From Anderseniella sp051010195 (GTDB taxonomy: Bacteria > Pseudomonadota > Alphaproteobacteria > Rhizobiales > Aestuariivirgaceae): a stretch of DNA of 16,951 nucleotides. Location: contig JBPCVV010000349.1 of the NCBI GenBank assembly GCA_051010195.1, forward strand, positions 1-16,951, in the 5' to 3' direction. Below are positions 13,360 to 16,951 of the stretch, in pieces; within the stretch, counting starts at the first letter, position 1, and each line of letters begins with the position of its first letter. Position numbers and translations under genes: made by a program. The notes under the pieces were generated by a model. It had not been told where the DNA came from, ran no database searches, and worked only from the letters and a program-made list of their open reading frames with translations.

Positions 13360-14478
13360 ATGACCGAAGTACTACACAGAACGACCAGGGGCAGGTGGGG
13401 TCCGCGCGGCGCGGCCGCTGCGGCGTTTGCCTCCAGTGTCACGTTTGATGACGTGTCGCTGGCCTATGGCGACACGGAAGCTGTGCGCAATGTCTCATTT
13501 GAATTGAAACAGGGCGAGATCGTGTGCCTGCTCGGTCCGTCTGGTTGCGGCAAGTCAACCCTGATGCGGCTGGCTGCTGGTGTCGAGCGCCCGGATTCAG
13601 GGCGTATTCTGCTCGACAATGCAGAAGTGGCGTCGGACAGCACGTTTGTTCCGCCGGAAAAGCGGTCGGTCGGCCTGATGTTTCAGGATTACGCGCTGTT
13701 TCCGCATCTCACCGTGATGGGCAATGTGACGTTCGGGTTGAAGGGAGTGGACAAGGAAAGTGCCACCAACGCCGCACGGTCCGCATTGTTGCGGGTTGGC
13801 CTTGATCACCTGGAGCGGTCCTATCCGCATGAGTTGTCCGGCGGCGAACAACAGCGTGTCGCGCTGGCGCGAGCGATTGTGCCGCGGCCGGCAGTATTGC
13901 TGATGGATGAGCCGTTTTCGGGGTTGGACCAACGTCTCAGGGAGCATGTGCGCCATGAAACCCTGGCGATTCTGAAGGAAACCCGGTCCAGTTCCATTCT
14001 GGTGACCCATGATCCCGAAGAAGCCATGGGCATGGCTGACCGGATTGTGCTGATGCGGGCAGGGCGGGTCGTGCAGATCGGGACGCCTGACGAGTTGTAC
14101 CGTCAACCGGCAGACGCCGAAGCGGCCCGGTTTTTTTCAGACGTGAATGAACTGCGGGTGCGTATTGTCGACGGCGCGGCGGAAACGCCGCTGGGCCGTT
14201 TCGAGACCGCAGTTGGCGAAGAAGGCGGTCCGGCGCTCGTCATGATCCGTCCCCAGGCGTTTGTGCGAACCGGAGGTAATCACAAGGGGGCAATCAAGGC
14301 GCAGGTCACCGATCAGCGGTTTCTGGGCGACAAGGTTGAGCTTTCCCTGTTGTTTGAGGGGCTGAACGAGGTGGTGTACGCCAGGTTGGCGACTACAGGG
14401 TGCCCGGCACTGGGCGAGACCGCCCATTTCCGCCTCGATCACGATCATGTACTTGTGTTTGACAATCTGGGCGATTGA
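13360..14478 (+). CDS. Orphan ABC transporter ATPase, FbpC-like (iron(III)/spermidine type)
   Basis: A 372-residue nucleotide-binding subunit. Walker A GPSGCGKST (59-67), Q109 in the Q loop (MFQDYALFPHLTV), signature LSGGEQQR (159-166), Walker B VLLMDEP (179-185) and H217 (LVTHDPEEA) are intact. A C-terminal domain of about 125 residues resembles the TOBE/FbpC regulatory region. Such ATPases energise uptake of Fe3+, polyamines or similar solutes, but no permease or binding protein is nearby, so the partner is unknown. The first 27 residues (GRWGPRGAAAAAFASS) are atypical and there is no clear ribosome binding site. The only in-frame start is ATG 13360; an ATG at 13353 in another frame would give a short polar peptide. 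It sits oddly between scpB and tatA. Confidence 0.88.
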   Translation: MTEVLHRTTRGRWGPRGAAAAAFASSVTFDDVSLAYGDTEAVRNVSFELKQGEIVCLLGPSGCGKSTLMRLAAGVERPDSGRILLDNAEVASDSTFVPPEKRSVGLMFQDYALFPHLTVMGNVTFGLKGVDKESATNAARSALLRVGLDHLERSYPHELSGGEQQRVALARAIVPRPAVLLMDEPFSGLDQRLREHVRHETLAILKETRSSSILVTHDPEEAMGMADRIVLMRAGRVVQIGTPDELYRQPADAEAARFFSDVNELRVRIVDGAAETPLGRFETAVGEEGGPALVMIRPQAFVRTGGNHKGAIKAQVTDQRFLGDKVELSLLFEGLNEVVYARLATTGCPALGETAHFRLDHDHVLVFDNLGD

Positions 14479-14608
14479 CCCCATTTCACATATTAACCGC
14501 TCTGTGTTCGAAGCCGCTATCTCGTGTTGCGGCCCATAGGGCTTTCTGCAATAGTGCGCGCAAATTACGAGGGGTCCGGGTGGGACCTTTGTGTAAAGGA
14601 GAATCTAA

Positions 14609-14842
14609 ATGTCTATCGGACCATGGCAAATTATCATTATCGTTCTGCTTTTGGTCATCCTGTTTGGCCGCGGCAAGATTTCCGAGCTTATGGGTGACGT
14701 CGCCAAGGGCATCAAGAGCTTCAAGAAGGGCATCGCTGAAGAGACTGACGAGGCCAAGGAGACGGTGGCCGACACCGCCAAGACCATTGAGCTGGAAGCA
14801 GAAGAGATGACCGAAAAGGCCAAGGACAAAGCCAAGAGCTGA
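14609..14842 (+). CDS. tatA: Sec-independent translocase subunit TatA
   Basis: A 77-residue TatA. A short N-terminal transmembrane helix (PWQIIIIVLLLVILFG) is followed by the FGRGKISELMGDVAKGIKSFKKG amphipathic helix and an acidic/lysine-rich tail. It oligomerises to form the passage for folded proteins through the inner membrane together with TatBC. AAAGGAGA (14595-14602), six bases before the ATG, is a strong ribosome binding site, as expected for the most abundant Tat subunit. tatB follows after a 196-bp gap that holds stem-loops, so tatA may be expressed at a different level from tatBC. Confidence 0.97.
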   Translation: MSIGPWQIIIIVLLLVILFGRGKISELMGDVAKGIKSFKKGIAEETDEAKETVADTAKTIELEAEEMTEKAKDKAKS

Positions 14843-14860
14843 TTTGTTCTTTTGGTGTCG

Positions 14861-14885
14861 CAGGCTGCCTGCAGACGGCGGCCTG
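14861..14885 (+). terminator. Stem-loop after tatA
   Basis: CAGGCTGCC (14861-14869) pairs with GGCGGCCTG (14877-14885), nine pairs including one T-G wobble, with a TGCAGAC loop. It lies 18 bp after the tatA stop. No T tract follows, so it is not a classical terminator; it may stabilise tatA mRNA or reduce read-through to tatB. Confidence 0.35.
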
Positions 14886-14967
14886 TCCGGTCAGTGTTGG
14901 CAAACTCTTTTCTCAGAGCAACATCGGTTCACTCGAACCCTTAAAGTGGCTCTAGCACATTGAAATC

Positions 14968-15015
14968 GATCAGTTTTATGGTTTTTGATTGAAGCAATCA
15001 AATAACATACTGATC
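14968..15015 (+). repeat. Nested inverted repeats between tatA and tatB
   Basis: The outer arms GATCAGT (14968-14974) and ACTGATC (15009-15015) are perfect, and they enclose perfect arms TTTGATTG (14984-14991) and CAATCAAA (14995-15002) with a 3-nt AAG loop. The stretch is AT-rich, unlike its surroundings, and ends 23 bp before tatB. It could be a cis-regulatory RNA structure, an operator or a short dispersed palindromic element. Copies elsewhere in the genome would decide. Confidence 0.5.
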
Positions 15016-15038
15016 TACGGTTCGGGAACACGGTTCAG

Positions 15039-15464
15039 ATGTTCGATTTCGGCATAGGCAGTACGGAACTGATGCTCATTGCGGTTGTCGCACTGATTGT
15101 CATCGGTCCGCGTGATCTGCCTAAAGTGCTGCGCACGGTGGGACAGGTGATGACCAAGGTGCGGGCCATGGCGCGTGAATTCCAGGGCCACATCGAAGAT
15201 GCCGCCAAGGACAGCGGTCTCGATGACCTGAAAAAGGATATCTCCAAGGCAACAAATTTCGACATGAACGAGACCCTGAGCGATATTTCCCGGGAGCCCG
15301 GGAAAGTATCGACGCCGGCGGAGAAACAAGCACCCGAGACATCGTCTGAACCGGCTGCCAAGCCGGCAGGCAAGGCTGCTGCCAAAAAACCGACTGCCAA
15401 GAAACCCGCAAAAGCCAAGGCCGCGTCCAAGAAAGCAGCCCCTGCCAAGGACACCACTGCATGA
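15039..15464 (+). CDS. tatB: Sec-independent translocase subunit TatB
   Basis: A 141-residue TatB. It starts MFDFGIGSTELMLIAVVALIVIGPRDLPKVLRTVG, the TatB hallmark with the conserved E in the short helix and the GPRDLP hinge, followed by an amphipathic helix (VMTKVRAMAREFQGHI). With TatC it forms the receptor for twin-arginine signal peptides. The last 45 residues are a low-complexity K, P and A tail (AKPAGKAAAKKPTAKKPAKAK), more extended than in enterobacterial TatB in its lysine density. Its stop overlaps the tatC start (ATGA), so translation is coupled. Confidence 0.96.
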   Translation: MFDFGIGSTELMLIAVVALIVIGPRDLPKVLRTVGQVMTKVRAMAREFQGHIEDAAKDSGLDDLKKDISKATNFDMNETLSDISREPGKVSTPAEKQAPETSSEPAAKPAGKAAAKKPTAKKPAKAKAASKKAAPAKDTTA

Positions 15465-16267
15465 GCGCGACGGACGACGACATCGAAGCATCGAGCGCGC
15501 CACTAATCGAACACCTGGCGGAATTGCGAACCCGGTTGATCCGGTCTGTCATCGGCTTCGCCATCATGTTCGTGGTGAGTTTCTACTTTGCGGACAAGAT
15601 TTTTGATTTCCTGCTGATCCCGTACCAGTGGGCCGTGGGCGAAAACCAGGAACTGAAACTGATTTTCACCGCTCCCCAGGAGTTCTTCTTCACGCAGTTA
15701 AAGATCGGCATGTTCGGTGGCCTGTTCCTGGCGTTTCCGCTGATCGCCACCCAGATCTACATGTTTGTGGCCCCGGGCCTGTACAAGCACGAACGCAATG
15801 CGTTCAAACCGTATCTTTACGCCACCCCGGTACTGTTCGTGGCCGGTGCTTCGCTGGTGTTCTTCATGGTCATGCCGATTGCCATGCGGTTCTTCATCAG
15901 TTTCCAGCAGTCGGGCACAGACGGGCGTGCGGTCATCGAATTGCTACCCAAGGTTTCGGAATATCTCAGCCTGACGATGACGCTGATCCTGGCCTTCGGC
16001 GTCTGCTTCCAGATGCCGGTTATCCTGACATTGCTCGGCCGGGTCGGCATTGTCACGTCACAGGGGCTGAAGGAAAAGCGCAAATACGCCGTTGTTGGAG
16101 TATTTGTGGCGGCTGCCTTGCTGACCCCGCCGGATCCGTTCTCACAATTGGGACTGGGTATCCCGCTGTTGCTGCTCTATGAAGCCTCTATCTGGACTGT
16201 GCGCATGGTGGAGAAGAGGCGCGATGCGGCGGAGGCAGCGCGCGAGGCGGAACTGGACGCGGACTAA
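15461..16267 (+). CDS. tatC: Sec-independent translocase subunit TatC
   Basis: A 268-residue, six-helix membrane protein. The cytoplasmic N-terminal HLAELRTRL (18-26), the first loop with FTAPQEFFFTQLK, the FVAPGLYKHER segment (102-112) with the conserved glutamate, and the LTPPDPFSQ segment before the last helices are all typical. It is the core receptor that recognises twin-arginine signal peptides. The cytoplasmic C-terminus is charged (EKRRDAAEAAREAELDAD). It starts in an ATGA overlap with tatB. In many alphaproteobacteria serS comes next; here a copper ATPase does. Confidence 0.97.
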   Translation: MSATDDDIEASSAPLIEHLAELRTRLIRSVIGFAIMFVVSFYFADKIFDFLLIPYQWAVGENQELKLIFTAPQEFFFTQLKIGMFGGLFLAFPLIATQIYMFVAPGLYKHERNAFKPYLYATPVLFVAGASLVFFMVMPIAMRFFISFQQSGTDGRAVIELLPKVSEYLSLTMTLILAFGVCFQMPVILTLLGRVGIVTSQGLKEKRKYAVVGVFVAAALLTPPDPFSQLGLGIPLLLLYEASIWTVRMVEKRRDAAEAAREAELDAD

Positions 16268-16318
16268 GCCTTTCGCCTGGATGAGTTCCGGTTACAGTGA
16301 TTTAATTCAAAAATACCA

Positions 16319-16349
16319 TTGACCTTCCACTTACTGGAAACACGACATT
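16319..16349 (+). promoter_or_regulatory. CueR/HmrR-like copper-responsive promoter
   Basis: TTGACC (16319-16324) and GACATT (16344-16349) are 19 bp apart, the long spacer typical of MerR-family promoters. Between them lies ACCTTCC (16322-16328), 7 nt, then GGAAACA (16336-16342), close to the CueR/HmrR operator ACCTTCC-N7-GGAAGGT. The left half is complete and the right half matches GGAA. It precedes a copper ATPase gene by about 35 bp, so copper-dependent activation by a CueR/HmrR regulator (not in the window) is likely. Confidence 0.65.
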
Positions 16350-16384
16350 GATCTCAATGAACGTTCCGAAAGGCGATGGGTCAT

Positions 16385-16951
16385 ATGAACGACAGCGCAA
16401 ACGTTTTAGGCTCCGCGAAAAGCGAAGATAACCAACGTCACGGCGATGAAGGCCCGATGGCCGGACAGTCGGGCGAAGCCGTTGTGGACCCGGTTTGCGG
16501 CATGAGTGTCGATCTGACCGGCGGGAAACCGGCTTCCACATGGATGGATACCAGGTATCACTTCTGCAGCACTTCCTGCCATGACCGTTTCAACGTCGAT
16601 CCTTACTTTTATGCATCGGGCAACAGTCAAAGGAAAAAGCAGGTTGCCGCAAAAGACACGACTTACACGTGTCCGATGGATCCAGAAATTGTCCGGGACG
16701 ACCCTGGCAGCTGCCCGATATGCGGGATGGCGCTGGAGCCCATGGGCGGTGTGTCAAATGAACCGAACCATGAGCTGATTGATTTCACAAAACGGCTGTG
16801 GGTCAGTTCGCTGGCAGCAATACCGCTGATTATCCTCACAATGGGTCCGATGGTCGGCATTCCGGTCAGGGAGTGGATGGGGGAACGCTTGGCCTTGCTG
16901 CTGGAGTTTGCCTTGGCAACACCGGTGGTTGTTTGGGCGGCGTGGCCGTTT
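16385..16951 (+). CDS. Copper-translocating P1B-type ATPase (N-terminal part)
   Basis: The first 189 residues are present and the frame is open at the window edge. A YHS domain comes first (DPVCGM at 35-40, YHFCSTSC at 58-65), then a heavy-metal-binding domain (YTCPMDPEI at 94-102, CPICGMALEPM at 110-120), then two hydrophobic segments (about 136-157 and 168-189) that begin the membrane domain. This order (YHS, HMBD, membrane domain) is that of CopA/ActP-like Cu+ exporters lacking classical CXXC HMA domains at the start. The catalytic DKTGT and CPC motifs are beyond the window. ATG 16385 is preferred; an in-frame ATG at 16376 lies too close to AAAGG. Confidence 0.9.
   Translation, partial: MNDSANVLGSAKSEDNQRHGDEGPMAGQSGEAVVDPVCGMSVDLTGGKPASTWMDTRYHFCSTSCHDRFNVDPYFYASGNSQRKKQVAAKDTTYTCPMDPEIVRDDPGSCPICGMALEPMGGVSNEPNHELIDFTKRLWVSSLAAIPLIILTMGPMVGIPVREWMGERLALLLEFALATPVVVWAAWPF

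Noticed and set aside
15325..15460. Lysine/alanine/proline-rich repeats at the end of tatB as a DNA repeat array
   Set aside because: The repetition is low-complexity protein composition typical of TatB tails, without regular nucleotide units or CRISPR spacing.

Overview
The window is about 17 kb of chromosomal DNA from an alphaproteobacterium, most likely Hyphomicrobiales or a relative. Two things suggest this: the order nagZ-scpA-scpB-tatA-tatB-tatC, which I know as typical of alphaproteobacteria, and the moderately high GC with many GTG/TTG starts. I cannot name genus or species. I see no rRNA, tRNA, insertion sequence, CRISPR or phage gene.

Layout. (1) 1-275: the last codons of a PLP-dependent Cys/Met-metabolism-type enzyme, then a possible remnant of a LysE-type exporter. 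(2) 217-5742: a sulfonate catabolism locus. A LacI-type regulator (minus strand) is divergent from five tightly packed plus-strand genes: HpsN-like sulfopropanediol 3-dehydrogenase, an SDR, sulfopyruvate decarboxylase alpha (ComD) and beta (ComE), and an FMN-dependent L-2-hydroxyacid dehydrogenase. A perfect 17-bp inverted repeat lies between the regulator and hpsN and could hold mirror-image promoters. (3) 6022-7377: an RhlE-type DEAD-box RNA helicase with a basic tail and a TTG start. (4) 7385-8603, minus strand: [2Fe-2S] ferredoxin, DUF2177 membrane protein and CIA30-family protein, probably one operon. (5) 8989-10000: an XRE-cupin regulator and a small one-pass membrane protein. (6) 10272-16267: nagZ, scpA, scpB, an orphan FbpC-like ABC ATPase, then tatA, tatB and tatC. 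(7) 16385-end: the start of a YHS/HMBD copper P-type ATPase behind a CueR/HmrR-like promoter.

Most interesting is the sulfonate operon. HpsN would oxidise 2,3-dihydroxypropane-1-sulfonate (DHPS) to (R)-sulfolactate. The FMN enzyme would oxidise this to sulfopyruvate, and ComDE would decarboxylate it to sulfoacetaldehyde, the substrate of Xsc (not in this window). (R)-sulfolactate has the same spatial configuration as L-lactate, because the CIP priorities swap, so an L-2-hydroxyacid FMN enzyme fits stereochemically. Each enzyme family is known. The unusual part is the linkage of HpsN, two-chain sulfopyruvate decarboxylase and a soluble-looking FMN L-hydroxyacid dehydrogenase in one cluster, with no SuyAB sulfolyase. 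All family calls come from reading motifs by eye; no database search was run.
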